From: Bartonella fuyuanensis
Lineage (GTDB): Bacteria > Pseudomonadota > Alphaproteobacteria > Rhizobiales > Rhizobiaceae
Assembly (NCBI RefSeq): GCF_014197255.1
Contig: NZ_JACIFE010000003.1
Coordinates: 26,954 to 81,422 of the forward strand
Direction: 5' to 3'
Length of the DNA: 54,469 nucleotides
Of this stretch, positions 18,118-29,089 are shown piece after piece; the stretch's first letter is position 1, and every line of letters begins with the position of its first letter. A program made the translations under genes and the position numbers. The notes below the pieces were generated by a model. The model was given only the letters and a program-made list of their open reading frames with translations. It was not told the DNA's origin and ran no database searches.

Positions 18118-21100
18118 CAATGTTCCTTCCAACAAAGAGAAACCAATGCGTCAAATACAAAAAATGGCATATAAATCAGCCACAAAATTTTGAAAGCAAT
18201 CAACAATCTTAAAGATAGCCGCCTCTTCCCACCGCTTATCTTCTCACATCTTAAAAGACAAAGTTTCTGATAAAAGACAAAATTTCTTCCCCCAAATCGA
18301 TCGATAAATAATTGTCTGCAACAATTTTATTTCTTTCTGATCCTCTTGCTAATTTCAGATCACCGTGTCTCAAAAGACGGCCTTTCATAAGGCTCGACAG
18401 AACGCACGCCATGAATATTCTTGACCTCTCCGCCCTTCAAAGCATAAAATTCAGTATCGATCAATCCTGCTTTTTATCCCTTCACCTCTTACCACAACTC
18501 AAAAGATACCATTTCAGCGAAACTTCCACGCAAGCTCTATTTCCTCAGGTTATCCTTCACACTTTTTTTCGCGCCACAAGCTTTTACCCACATCGTTTTC
18601 TATAACCTGTTCAGACTCTTTCTCGCCATTCTCCATTCCATCGACACTTTTTTCTGCATCTCACACCCCTAACATCTCTTTTCATTGCAGCTTTCGCCAC
18701 CATTCACCGACTTGCCTTTCTCAGTCCTCTCACCACATTCCATACCAAGACAAAAGCCCGCCCGAAGCATAAATCCTCTGCATTATTTTGCGGATTTACA
18801 TTTTTACGCTTTTACATATTTACAGAAATCATCCAAACGAAACTTCCAAACCACTGCACCATGTCATAAACACTGGTCTGCCAACAACCCCATTTTTTAT
18901 CAAGCAAATTGTACTTGAGAAATCTCTTCTGCCCACACCTCAAAAGATGATATTTCATCAAGCTACAACAGAAAATCCCTCCCTAAACTAATTCCCCACA
19001 TAATTTTATAAAAACATCCATATTTTTTTCCACGCGTTTCATCGCTCTAAATAATGCATCACAACAAACCAAGATAAAGACACTAGGATAAAGATATTTT
19101 GAATAAAATCTTTATTCCTCAGCAAAAGGCTCTATGAATAAAAGAAGATTTTTCTCCGCTCTTTTACCATAGCATCAACCTTCCACGATTAAGGCTTTTA
19201 TTTTCTAAAACAAAACACGCAAACTTACCTATATCCATTTCCTAAAAACTACCCAAAAGGTTATAAAAATACTCAGCTCCCCCTATACCCCCTAGGGTGC
19301 GTATCCCACCGCTGTTGCTATAAACTTTTTTGCACCGACTGTTTACGACTTTTAAAGAACTTTTATTTTAATATTTCCATAGGAAAACCATAACTTTACA
19401 AAATGGGTTTATTGGACTCAAAACTGATTGTAGACAAGCGTTTTAAACTTTTATATAAACATCATAAAATTTCTAAATCGCTCTCTACAAAGTAAAATAT
19501 TGAGATCTTCTCCTCCTCTAAAAGGCTAAGGTTCTAACCCCATACAGATCTGCGAACAATTCAGATTTTTACAGAACAAATTCCTTTTGTCTTCTATCTG
19601 CTGTAATTCACTTAAAAGAAAGTCTCTACAGCCAAAATCTTGCTCTAAATATTCAGCGCATACTTTTAAAATAGTTCATATACTCATGAAGTTTAACATA
19701 TCTAACACCCCGCGAAAACAACACTATTTTGCAGCAACAGGATAATAAGCCCAGGCGTTCTATGAAGATCAGTCCTATGCTACAAAATCAAATATTCATG
19801 CTATCCCCTCTACACTTTCAATGCACCCTTTATTTTCCTCCTCAAGCAAAACGCCTTATTCAAAGAATTCCTTCCTCCTCTGATAAAGACGCCACTTTTT
19901 CAAAGCACATTATTCTCGAGCAATAACTTTTTAGCGTTTTTCGATTTTTTTCTTAAAACAGCATACAAACTTATTGCTTACCAGTTAAGAACAGGCCAAA
20001 GATTACTTGAAATTACTTGATTTTTAAAGGAAACATCCATTACAATTTATGGACTCTTTATATTATTCTTAGAAACATCTGCCACATCTCATTTATCTCA
20101 ATGTTCAAATGTCCAGCTTTCTGTGCGAGATTAACTTCACAAATAAAACTTTTTAGTGAAAATTCTTATGACCGTTTTTTCTTTTGACGAGCATTTTTTA
20201 CAATTTTTCTCAAAGCTCTTTCTTATATTTCTATAATTGCTATAATTGCCCCTCCACCATTGCCAAGCTTCTAAAATTTTGATGAAAGAACTTTAATGCA
20301 TCATGAGCAAATAATGTATGCTGAGAACGCTTTAACACATGCAAGATTTCAATAACTCAAACGGAAGCACTAGAGCGACCACCTCCACATTTTTGCACAA
20401 ATCATCTTCTGCTGGTTATTTGCCAATTATCTTATATCTGGATTTCAATCTATTTTAAAGCGCATAAACGGCATTCTAGCATTATATTACCTTTTTAGAT
20501 TTACCTTGTCAAGTTTTTATATTTTCTTTTAATATTTTTATTTAATTTTTATCAGTCTTCAGTTTTTTAAGCGGCCAGCATACACAAAATAAAACATCAG
20601 AGCCCTACATAAAACATCATGATGTTCTTCTTCACGCACTTATAAAAAAACGCTCTGTCTGTTTTCCCCACCTCACGAAAAAGCACAGCAATCAGCAGTA
20701 TTTACTCCGCTAGACAACAATCAACTTCAGACCATAACACCTAAAAGAGCAAAAATTTCTCCAAGTCCCCCTCTATCATCCCACTTCCATTTTTTAAAAA
20801 AAATTCCTCTTTACAGGATCAAATTTTCACCCCGCTCTGCCCTGTAAACAACACTTTACAAGTTAACTTCTTTCCTCACACTCAGTAACAAACTTCAGAT
20901 AACCACCCCTCAGACGAAACTGTTTCATCAGGCGCAACGAGCAATCCCAGCCTCTTCACGCCATCTTTCATCCCTTTGCACCACTGCCTCTTGAACACTC
21001 TTGTCCCTTCAAACCTGTCCACACTCATGCTCTTCATCCTCCATTCCCCACACCCTCTTCATTCAGCCAACACACTTCTTTCCCCTCCATTCATAGACTC

Positions 21101-21417
21101 TTCACCTCTTCAACCCTTCCCCATGCCACACTCTGATAAAAACAGGCACAAAACATAAATTTATAAATCTTCCACTCCTTTTTACGGATTAACGTTTTTA
21201 CGTTTTTACATATTTACAGAATATAATCAAAAGAAATTTCCCCCTCATAACCAACCCCTGCTGTGTTAAGGCTTCAATATATTATAACAAATCTCCCCGA
21301 CCAAAGCCACCATTGCAGATCGAGTAGACCACACCTTTCAACCGATAAGATTTTCTCAAACGACAGCATTTTATTGCATCACAAGATTATCACCACCGTC
21401 TTCTTATGAATTTTTCC
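18118..21417. other. 3.3-kb non-coding spacer between virion cluster and clpB
   Basis: No gene supported. Large parts (18250-18900, 20900-21150) are C/T-rich on the plus strand. It contains the repeat partner 19083-19225, one copy of the exact 39-bp repeat (20680-20718), and a local duplication: a block ending TTTTTACATATTTACAGAA lies near 18800-18830 and again near 21195-21225. Any promoter for the virion genes should lie at its left end, but I see no clear one. Confidence 0.5.
20680..20718 (+). repeat. exact 39-bp repeat, partner at 26602-26640
   Basis: Thirty-nine identical bases, starting AAAGCACAGCAATCAGCAGT and ending CCGCTAGACAAC, occur here and at 26602-26640 in the same direction. 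Outside the block the two sites are unrelated. They bracket clpB and the DUF3472 gene. Not inside any gene. Confidence 0.9.
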
Positions 21418-23997
21418 CTATGTTTCAGGTAAAAATGCCAACCGATCCCCTTGCTTTGTAACGGTCACCGCCATCTCATCTTGAATTTCTCCAAACAAGA
21501 TTTTTTCTGCGAGAGGATCTTGAATTTCTTTTTGGATGATACGTTTAAGCGGACGTGCACCATAAAGGGGATCATAGCCTTTATCAGCAAGGAATTGTCG
21601 TACTTCTTGTTTGACATGCAAAGTTATATTGCGTTCATTGAGTAAATTTTGCAAATATTGTATCTGAATATCAACGATAGCCTCCATATCTTTGCGTTGC
21701 AGCCGCTGGAAAAGGATAATCTCATCGATACGATTTAAAAACTCAGGACGGAAAGCGTTTTTTACAACATTCATGACTTCACTTTTTGCCTGTTCAACCA
21801 TTTGTCCTTCGGGTAAAGCAGTTAAGAACTCAGCCCCAAGATTTGAGGTCATAATCAACAACGTATTACGAAAATCGACAGTTCTGCCCTGACTATCCGT
21901 CAAGCGACCTTCATCCAACACTTGCAACAAGAGATTAAAGATATCAGGATGCGCTTTTTCAATTTCATCGAATAAAATGACCTGATAAGGTCTTCTTCGT
22001 ACAGCCTCTGTTAGCACACCACCTTCTTCATAACCGACATATCCTGGCGGAGCTCCGATCAAGCGCGCACCAGCATGTTTTTCCATATATTCGGACATAT
22101 CGATACGCAACATGGCATTCGAATCTTGGAAGAGAAAAGCAGCCAGCGCTTTGGTTAATTCGGTTTTTCCCACCCCGGTAGGTCCCAAGAACATGAAAGA
22201 TCCAAGCGGCCGGTTTGGATCTTGCAATCCGGCCCGTGCACGCCGTACGGCACGAGCCACGGCTTGAACAGCTTCTCCCTGCCCCACGACACGGGTTGCA
22301 ATTTCATCTTCCATCCGCAAGAGCACCTCACGTTCTGCTTCGAGCATCCGATCCACTGGAATACCGGTCCAACGCGAGACGATCCGCGCCACATGCTCAG
22401 CATTCACGGTTTCTTCCACGAGACGGTTTTGTTGATCATCATTTTCTGCCAATTTCAATTGTTTTTCGAGTTCAGGAATGACACTATAAGCCAGCTCTCC
22501 AGCGCGTTGGAATTGTCCATCACGTTGTGCAATAGCCAAAGCATTTCGTGCCTCTTCAAGTTGTTTTTTCAAATCGGCTGCATGCCCTAATTTTTGCTTT
22601 TCAGCCTGCCAAGCTGTTGTCATCTCAGCGGACTGTTGTTCCAATATTTTGAGTTCTTCCTGCACATTTTTCAAACGTTCTTGTGCTGTTGGCTCGACAT
22701 CTGTTTTCAAAGCCTCCCGTTCGATTTTCAACTGTAAGATTCGCCGATCAAGGACATCGAGCTCTTCAGGTTTTGAATCGACTTGCATGCGCAACCGTGC
22801 AGCCGCTTCATCGATAAGATCAATCGCTTTATCAGGCAAGAATCGATCAGTAATATAACGATTAGAAAGCTTTGCGGCTGTAATCAAAGCACTATCTGCC
22901 AAACGTACTTTGTGATGTTGTTCGTATTTTTCTTTAATACCGCGCAGGATAGAGATTGTATCTTCCAAAGAAGGCTCTGACACAAAGACAGGTTGAAAGC
23001 GGCGCGCAAGAGCAGCATCTTTTTCGACATATTTTCGATATTCATCAAGGGTTGTTGCCCCCACACAATGGAGTTCTCCACGTGCAAGAGCAGGTTTTAA
23101 CAAATTTGAAGCATCCATAGGACCATCGGCTTTTCCAGCCCCCACGAGATTGTGCAATTCATCAATAAAGAGAATAATTTGCCCATTTTCGGTTTGCACT
23201 TCTGCCAGCACTGCTTTAAGTCGTTCTTCGAATTCCCCGCGATATTTTGCGCCTGCGATAAGTGCGCCCATATCCAGTGCATAGAGTTGTTTATCGCGCA
23301 AAGTTTCGGGCACATCCCCATTGATAATCCGCAGAGCTAACCCTTCCACAATTGCAGTTTTTCCGACACCGGGCTCCCCAATCAGCACAGGATTATTTTT
23401 AGTTCTCCGTGAGAGTACCTGAACGGTTCGGCGAATTTCTTCTTCCCGCCCGATGACAGGATCAAGTTTTCCCTCCCGTGCATCTTTTGTGAGATCACGC
23501 GCATATTTTTTCAAAGCATCATATTGGCCTTCGGCATGGGGACTTGAGGCTATTTTCCCTTTCCGCAACGCATTAACCGCCTGATTAAGTGTTTGCGGAG
23601 TCAGCCCTCCACTTGTTAAAATCTCAACTGTTTTTGCGGATTTTTCCATAATAAGCGCTTGCAACATCCGCTCTACAGTTACAAACTGATCCCCTGCTTT
23701 TTTTGCGAGATCCTCTGCTATATTAAAGATTTTTGCCAACGGTTGAGAGAGATAGAGCTGTCCATTTCCCCCTTGTACCTTAGGTAAAGCATCAAGAGCT
23801 TCGTCAAGCGCCTTTCGCGTAAGAGAGAGATCACCACCAGCGTTTTGGATTAGGGATGCTGCTAATCCTTGATCATCGTCTAATAAGACTTTTAACAAAT
23901 GCTCTGGCATAAATTGCTGATGATCAGAAGCAAGAGCATTATTTTGCGCTGATTGTAAAAAACCTTTCAGTCGTTCGCTATATTTTTCTAAGTTCAT
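21418..23997 (-). CDS. clpB: ATP-dependent disaggregase ClpB
   Basis: 859 residues, the normal ClpB length. ATG 23997 ([15 protein letters not shown]) has AAGGA seven bases upstream. Order: Clp N-domain ([16 protein letters not shown]), first AAA+ module with GEPGVGKTA and [14 protein letters not shown], the coiled-coil M-domain (about 400-530), and a second AAA+ module with [29 protein letters not shown] and [10 protein letters not shown]. The hexamer works with DnaK in the cytoplasm to pull proteins out of aggregates after heat stress. A sigma32-like promoter is present at 24157-24186. Nothing is degraded. Confidence 0.98.
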   Translation of the reverse strand: MNLEKYSERLKGFLQSAQNNALASDHQQFMPEHLLKVLLDDDQGLAASLIQNAGGDLSLTRKALDEALDALPKVQGGNGQLYLSQPLAKIFNIAEDLAKKAGDQFVTVERMLQALIMEKSAKTVEILTSGGLTPQTLNQAVNALRKGKIASSPHAEGQYDALKKYARDLTKDAREGKLDPVIGREEEIRRTVQVLSRRTKNNPVLIGEPGVGKTAIVEGLALRIINGDVPETLRDKQLYALDMGALIAGAKYRGEFEERLKAVLAEVQTENGQIILFIDELHNLVGAGKADGPMDASNLLKPALARGELHCVGATTLDEYRKYVEKDAALARRFQPVFVSEPSLEDTISILRGIKEKYEQHHKVRLADSALITAAKLSNRYITDRFLPDKAIDLIDEAAARLRMQVDSKPEELDVLDRRILQLKIEREALKTDVEPTAQERLKNVQEELKILEQQSAEMTTAWQAEKQKLGHAADLKKQLEEARNALAIAQRDGQFQRAGELAYSVIPELEKQLKLAENDDQQNRLVEETVNAEHVARIVSRWTGIPVDRMLEAEREVLLRMEDEIATRVVGQGEAVQAVARAVRRARAGLQDPNRPLGSFMFLGPTGVGKTELTKALAAFLFQDSNAMLRIDMSEYMEKHAGARLIGAPPGYVGYEEGGVLTEAVRRRPYQVILFDEIEKAHPDIFNLLLQVLDEGRLTDSQGRTVDFRNTLLIMTSNLGAEFLTALPEGQMVEQAKSEVMNVVKNAFRPEFLNRIDEIILFQRLQRKDMEAIVDIQIQYLQNLLNERNITLHVKQEVRQFLADKGYDPLYGARPLKRIIQKEIQDPLAEKILFGEIQDEMAVTVTKQGDRLAFLPET

Positions 23998-24156
23998 TTT
24001 TTTTCCTTAATCGCAAGCTGCCGCCACATTTTAGCTTCCCAGTGATTCACGAAAACTCACGAGTGATTCACGAAAGAGACATCCTGAAAGGATTTTTCAG
24101 CTTCCACAAAACACCGCAAACAAGGCAGCATAAAGAAAAACAGTCGTGCTAAAAAG

Positions 24157-24186
24157 AATATGGGTTTTTATAAGACCTATAACAAG
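24157..24186 (-). promoter_or_regulatory. sigma32 (RpoH)-like promoter of clpB
   Basis: On the minus strand CTTGTTA, 15 bases, then CCCATATT. This is close to the heat-shock consensus (CTTGAAA, 11-16, CCCCATNT). It gives a leader of about 150 bases before clpB. The leader contains a 14-base direct repeat, AGTGATTCACGAAA, at 24041-24054 and 24062-24075, with a 21-base period (two helical turns). Confidence 0.5.
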
Positions 24187-24483
24187 GGGAAAGGAAAACA
24201 CGCCATCATTTTTCAACAAAAGTGCAACTTTCCCTCCCCCTATCATCATCCCTCCCCCATTTTAACACCCCGCTCCCCCCAATTCGGCCATTAAAACTTA
24301 AAATTTGAACAGCAGAAAGGTGTCTGCAAATACACCTTTTTTATTTAAATGAAGATGTCTTTACAATCTATAGTTTAACATACAAATCAAAAGTATTTTT
24401 CCTTTTTTAGTTAACAAAACCTTGAATATATTTTAACATTGATGGTCTTACATTGACTTATCTGAAGATAAAAGGAGTTGAGT

Positions 24484-25515
24484 ATGTATCCGATTATAAA
24501 AAAGCTATTATTCATTCTTTTATTTTTTCTTATGAGCAAACCAAGCTATGCAGTTTTTGCCGGCAAAGTTATCATCATGGAGCACAGATGGCCAGAAAAC
24601 ATATTATTTGATAAATTTTCTTTCACTCAACAAATAACGCATGATGGTGGCCCTGATTCCATCTATTTTTGGGGCAACCACTTTCAATTCGAAAATGGGA
24701 GAAGCGGCTATATTGGTTTATTTAATAGAGACCGCCACACTATTCACTTTTCTATTAGGAATGCAACAAGCTGGAAGAGTGGCAAATGTAAGCATTTTAC
24801 TCAAGAAGGTTCAGGAGTACGATGTGAAATTGATTTTCCGTGGAAAATTGGGATCCGATATAAACTAGATGTTTCTAAAAATGGAAATTTAGTTACGGGA
24901 TCAGTAACCAATCTTATATCGGGTGAAAAAACAACTGTTGGTACTATAGAAGTACCAAGTAAATTTGGCAAACTTCATAAATCGTATGGTTTTGTTGAAG
25001 ATCATTCTCGTTGGAAGCGGCATCTTTCCTCTTGTTATGTCTTAAGTCCGCAAAGTTCAACCTTTTTTAGTCCTAGAGCTGTACAAAAAAACATTGAATA
25101 CGAAGCGAATCTGAGTGCCTCTACTCAAGGAAAATGTACAGATCCTTACATCATCCAAACAGCATGTACATTCAGTTTTTGCATGAATAGTATAAGCGAT
25201 CTTGGAGGTTTGGCCTCACCTTCTGCTGGACCGGAAATCTCTATTTCCAATGGGAAAGATTTATCTGCCCAAACAATTTTTGACGTTTTGAAAAAAAAGG
25301 AGCTTGTTGTTATTCGATCAAAAGATCGTTCTTGGGCGCCTAATATCTTTTTGCCATCTCCAACTTCATTTAAATGGAAATCAATCTTTATAGATCATCA
25401 AGCAACTTCCAGTTCTACACTCCACACCAATCACACCACACAAAAGTTAAAGACAGGACAAAAGATTATGTATATGTCTGATGGAAAAATCTGGAAAATT
25501 ATGAAAACAAACTAA
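24484..25515 (+). CDS. secreted DUF3472-like protein
   Basis: 343 residues from ATG 24484, six bases after AAAAGGAG. A signal peptide (MYPIIKKLLFILLFFLMSK, cleavage likely after PSYA) sends it to the periplasm or outside. The segment from about 55 to 180 has SIYFWGNHFQFENGRSGYIG, IHFSIRNATSW, EGSGVRCEIDFPW, YKLDV and SYGFVEDHSRW, the order of conserved positions in DUF3472, a family of unknown function. The C-terminal third has cysteines (CTDPYIIQTACTFSFC) and no recognised domain. It is divergent from clpB, with a 486-base shared upstream region. Confidence 0.8.
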   Translation: MYPIIKKLLFILLFFLMSKPSYAVFAGKVIIMEHRWPENILFDKFSFTQQITHDGGPDSIYFWGNHFQFENGRSGYIGLFNRDRHTIHFSIRNATSWKSGKCKHFTQEGSGVRCEIDFPWKIGIRYKLDVSKNGNLVTGSVTNLISGEKTTVGTIEVPSKFGKLHKSYGFVEDHSRWKRHLSSCYVLSPQSSTFFSPRAVQKNIEYEANLSASTQGKCTDPYIIQTACTFSFCMNSISDLGGLASPSAGPEISISNGKDLSAQTIFDVLKKKELVVIRSKDRSWAPNIFLPSPTSFKWKSIFIDHQATSSSTLHTNHTTQKLKTGQKIMYMSDGKIWKIMKTN

Positions 25516-26109
25516 CTTTTTCTTCTAATGAAAACAAAATCTCTCACTCCCTTTGCAAGTAAAGGGAGTAAAGAGAATTTTCTCATTTTCCAATCATAGT
25601 TTTTTCCCTTTTCCATTGTTTTTTTCGAACTCTTCTCTCATTCCCTATCTCTTTTAGCTTTCCTCATCACCATGCTTTCCAGCGCATTTTCCTCACTCTC
25701 ATCCCCTCTTTAAAACCCATCATCCTTTAATCGACTCCTCATCTTCCTCTTTATCTCCCTTCACAACACTTCTTCACCCTATAACCTCTATACCTCTCAC
25801 AATTTCACCTCCCCCTTTACAGACCAACGCACGTCATCTCCTCCATAGCACTTCCCCCTTTTTCAATACATTCTTTCAAACCTACAAAACACCTATTTCG
25901 CGGGTTTCCTCTTCCTCAATTTTATGCCTGATTTCTGCAAAGATAAGAAAATACTGTTTTAATATTCTTGCCGATCTTATGAAATTATTTTACGGACTAG
26001 CAAATGTTTTTGATCGTCTACCCAGCGATCAATAGGGGCTCATGCCCCAAACCCTAGCGTAAAAACGAACCCACTCTATAGGCATCCCAGAATTCTTGGA
26101 GATTTTGCC
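25516..26109. other. pyrimidine-rich spacer
   Basis: Bases 25600-25860 are about four-fifths C+T on the plus strand with almost no G and no gene. A small hairpin GGGGC-TCAT-GCCCC lies at 26035-26048. Confidence 0.5.
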
Positions 26110-26265
26110 ATGCTCAAGTGCTTCTTAACACTAAAAGCAGAAAGCTCACTAGGGTTCGGTCTTTTCAAGCTCTCAGAATACCAATGCAAAGGCACTCGCA
26201 ACTGGAGGGGGGACAAAGTGCAAAAAGTGCAACCAAAAATCAACATTCTATCGACATCTCGATAA
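26110..26265 (+). CDS. possible 51-residue protein
   Basis: ATG 26110 is eight bases after TTGGAG. The product MLKCFLTLKAESSLGFGLFK runs on to a basic end, NWRGDKVQKVQPKINILSTS, plus Arg. I do not recognise a family. An open frame of 72 codons exists on the other strand (26076-26294) but starts with TTG and has no ribosome site, so I prefer this one. Alone between long spacers. Confidence 0.4.
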   Translation: MLKCFLTLKAESSLGFGLFKLSEYQCKGTRNWRGDKVQKVQPKINILSTSR

Positions 26266-26998
26266 GCAATAAAATCGTCATAGATGGATTTCAATGAAGC
26301 CTTCCCCCAAAAATCAGAGAAATAGAAATATCGAAGCGTCAGTTTTCAACAAATTCAAAAATACGAAAAAAACTTAAACCGTGTAAGCGCTGGATATTTG
26401 CTCAAAATCACCTAAAAATAGAAGTCCCTATAAGTTTTTTAGACCAATCTTGTTTCAAAAGAAGATCTTTTCACAGAAAAAAATCTCTCCTACCGTGAGC
26501 AAAAAAACGCCTGAGAAAAAGAACACACCCTTTTGAAAAACTTTAAAGAGTGCAAACAAAAAAACAAAAGGCACTCTTGAGGCTAATTTCTGATTAAGAA
26601 TAAAGCACAGCAATCAGCAGTATTTACTCCGCTAGACAACCTCCTGAACGCTAACCAATACCTTTAGCTCTAAGCAACACTCTTGCTACGATATCCAACA
26701 TCATGCAACATCTTTAAAGTATAAACCTCACACTCCTCAGAGAATAATGCTTCACCAGACAGACAAATAGACCACCATACCCTAAATATTCCACACATTT
26801 CCTAAAAAGGCATCTTATAAATTTATAAGCCTGTATCACTCTCCCTAAAAGGGCAGTATTTTACGACATAAGACGATAACAAAACTGCTCATCCAGCTTT
26901 TGACGACATTCTACAGGGATCCCCCTGTGCACCCCTTCGAATCCAGTCCGCAAAGTATCTCTCTCAGCCTTCTCTCCGTAAAAAGGCATTTGTGTCCT
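26266..26998. other. spacer with repeat copy
   Basis: No gene. Holds the second copy of the exact 39-bp repeat (26602-26640). An imperfect inverted repeat AAGAGTGC/GCACTCTT near 26545-26580 has a loop of about 18 bases. Confidence 0.5.
26602..26640 (+). repeat. exact 39-bp repeat, partner at 20680-20718
   Basis: Second copy of the 39-base identical block, same direction, 5922 bases from the first. Confidence 0.9.
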
Positions 26999-27250
26999 TT
27001 ACTCTTCTTCCTCGCTTTCTTGTAGCGCAGATGGCAAACTATACCCCCCTGAAAGCCAACGGTTTAAATCAATGGCTCGGCATCGTGTGGAACAAAAAGG
27101 ATAAGAAGATTTTTGTGACATTTGACCACAAATAGGACAAGGATACGGTGAACGATGAAAAGTTTCTTTTTGCCAATTTAGCTCTTTTTGTTTTTGGCGG
27201 GCCGTTTTCATCAGTTTCTTCATTAATTTTTCTTCTGTTCCTTTTTTCAT
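26999..27250 (-). CDS. yacG: DNA gyrase inhibitor YacG
   Basis: 83 residues. The zinc site is CPICGQ followed by FCSTRC, and the conserved CRAIDLNRWLSGGYSLP block follows; the C-terminus is acidic (ESEEEE). YacG binds the GyrB C-terminal region and blocks DNA binding by gyrase. The gene follows maf on the same strand, 62 bases apart, as in other Hyphomicrobiales (infA-maf-yacG). The N-terminal extension of about 35 Lys-rich residues is longer than usual; ATG 27250 and a downstream ATG at 27223 are both possible. Confidence 0.92.
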   Translation of the reverse strand: MKKGTEEKLMKKLMKTARQKQKELNWQKETFHRSPYPCPICGQMSQKSSYPFCSTRCRAIDLNRWLSGGYSLPSALQESEEEE

Positions 27251-27312
27251 ATTTTCTTTTTTATTTTTATTGCTTTTTACCCCGCACTGATCTTAGCCGG
27301 CGATAAATCTCT

Positions 27313-28005
27313 CTAATACGTTTCTTCCACCCAATAGGAGAAAAGTGGATATTGATAAGCGGTCAAAAGATCGACTGTCTCAGCCAAAGGCAATCCCACA
27401 ACATTAGAATAAGATCCAGTGATATAGACCACAAAAGCCCCTGCTTTTCCTTGAATAGCATATCCGCCAGCTTTTCCTATCCATTCTCGTGAAGCAAGAT
27501 AAGCCTTCATTATAGGAGGGCTTAAGCGCCTAAAACGGACACGACTTTCAACTAATTTCACGGTGATTTTTCCCTGTTCATTCAAGGCACAAATGGCGCC
27601 ATAGACCTGATGAGCTCTTCCAGAAAGGAATTGTAAACATTCATAAGCTTCATCCTCTCCCTCTGGTTTTGGCAGAATGGTGCGCCCCACAGCCACCACC
27701 GTATCAGCAGCCAAAATGATCATTTTCTGCGCGGCCAATTTTTCTTGGTTATTCTGCTTGTACCAATGTAAAGTTTTTTGCGCTTTCAGTGCTTTTTCTT
27801 TTGCCAAACGTTTTGCAAGGTTTGCAGGATGCTCTTTTAATTTTGGGGTTTCATCAATACTGCTTGCACAAACCTGCTGAGGATCAATCCCTATTTGCGC
27901 TAAGAGCGCCAAACGCCGCGGAGAAGCAGAAGCAAGCACCAAATGAATTTCTTCTTCAAGAGTTTTGACCAAACATTTTTTCCCCCACCCTTTTATACTT
28001 TTCAT
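27313..28005 (-). CDS. maf: Maf family nucleotide pyrophosphatase
   Basis: 230 residues from ATG 28005 (MKSIKGWGKKCLVK), five bases after AAGGGG. Family motifs: LASASPRRLALL, SSIDETPK, AADTVVAVG, FLSGRAHQVYG, WIGKAGGYAIQGKAG and GSYSNVVGLPL. Maf proteins hydrolyse modified or non-canonical nucleoside triphosphates and so keep them out of nucleic acids. The protein is slightly long, with an extra N-terminal stretch of about 20 residues and an insertion around HWYKQNNQEKLAAQ. Middle gene of the infA-maf-yacG series. Confidence 0.93.
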   Translation of the reverse strand: MKSIKGWGKKCLVKTLEEEIHLVLASASPRRLALLAQIGIDPQQVCASSIDETPKLKEHPANLAKRLAKEKALKAQKTLHWYKQNNQEKLAAQKMIILAADTVVAVGRTILPKPEGEDEAYECLQFLSGRAHQVYGAICALNEQGKITVKLVESRVRFRRLSPPIMKAYLASREWIGKAGGYAIQGKAGAFVVYITGSYSNVVGLPLAETVDLLTAYQYPLFSYWVEETY

Positions 28006-28209
28006 TTCCACCCCTTCACACTCGGCTTTTTTCTTACCCCATTTTAAGCGCCATTGATCTCCTTAATCCTTTTTCATATTGATTTTATGACCTTTTCAAG
28101 ATCATTTAAACATTCCTTTTTTCACGCATAAAAAAACAATCGAAAGAGATGTTAAAATCATAGCAATAATCTTATGACTTTTACAAAAAAGCGCAAACCA
28201 CCGAGCAGA

Positions 28210-28428
28210 CTACTTATAGCGATATGTAATGCGCCCTTTTGACAAATCATAAGGTGTCATTTCCACCATGATTTTATCTCCTACTAATACCCGAATACGG
28301 TTTTTTCGCATTCTTCCAGCGGTATGGGCAATAATTTCATGATCATTTTCCAGTTTTACACGAAACATCGCATTGGGTAAAAGTTCAGTAACGATACCAG
28401 AAAATTCTAAAACTTCTTCTTTTGACAT
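28210..28428 (-). CDS. infA: translation initiation factor IF-1
   Basis: 72 residues from ATG 28428 ([20 protein letters not shown]), nine bases after AAAGGAAA. The S1-like OB fold is complete: [39 protein letters not shown] and [11 protein letters not shown]-1 occupies the A site of the 30S subunit during initiation. Length and sequence are standard for the order. It lies 204 bases upstream of maf on the same strand. Confidence 0.98.
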   Translation of the reverse strand: MSKEEVLEFSGIVTELLPNAMFRVKLENDHEIIAHTAGRMRKNRIRVLVGDKIMVEMTPYDLSKGRITYRYK

Positions 28429-28434
28429 AAACAA

Positions 28435-29089
28435 TCATTTCCTTTACAGTGCATTTATTATTCAGCTGTGCATTATTTTTCAGCGTTCATACCTTATTTT
28501 CTTAAGTTTGTGAATAAAAATTCAACAAAAAGAGGAAGGTTTTTCAAGTTTACTCTCTCACGTTCTCAAAGAATTTCACCCGCACATTGAGACACGAGGC
28601 TTTATGCCTTTAAAATCTTACCCGCCAATTTGCTTCAATTTTAGGCTTCTCTTGTAATTAGCTTGTCTATTCACCGGTTTTTTTTAAAGAAACATCTGGT
28701 CCCCAAACCCATTTTACACCGATCCCCATGAATGGGAGAACGATAAAACCGTGGCGTATCGCCATCTTTATGTTTATGAAATATCAAGCCAACACCATCA
28801 CACATTTTCCCCAATATTACGACAGCTCCTTTGGCACTTAAAACGCTGCATCAGAGCCATTTTTAGCTCTTTTCTCTATCATTTTTATCCATATACGCAT
28901 CCTGCTTAGGACGCGCAAGAGATATGGTTTTAGTTGATCCAACCTGGAAAGCTTTGAAATAAAAAAACTTTCCGTTATTCAGGGGACTAATTGAAAAGAC
29001 ATAATGCTAAAAATTAGCCTTATATATCAAAGTGTTGTATTTTAAATTCATTGAGGGAAAACGGGTGAAAAAGCGTTTTTATAGGGGAG
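28435..29089. other. spacer upstream of infA
   Basis: Mostly non-coding. It contains one coding-like short ORF (28671-28805, listed). From about 28980 rightwards the plus strand changes from C-rich to G-rich. Confidence 0.45.
28671..28805 (-). CDS. possible 44-residue protein
   Basis: ATG 28805 follows GGGGAAA. The product MCDGVGLIFHKHKDGDTPRF, then YRSPIHGDRCKMGLGTRCFF and KKNR, has three cysteines and balanced composition. The frame is open for 15 more codons upstream. Family unknown. Could be a real small protein or the end of a lost gene. Confidence 0.35.
   Translation of the reverse strand: MCDGVGLIFHKHKDGDTPRFYRSPIHGDRCKMGLGTRCFFKKNR

Noticed and set aside
26076-26294. 72-codon minus-strand ORF
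   Set aside because: TTG start, no ribosome site; overlaps the better-supported plus-strand ORF at 26110.
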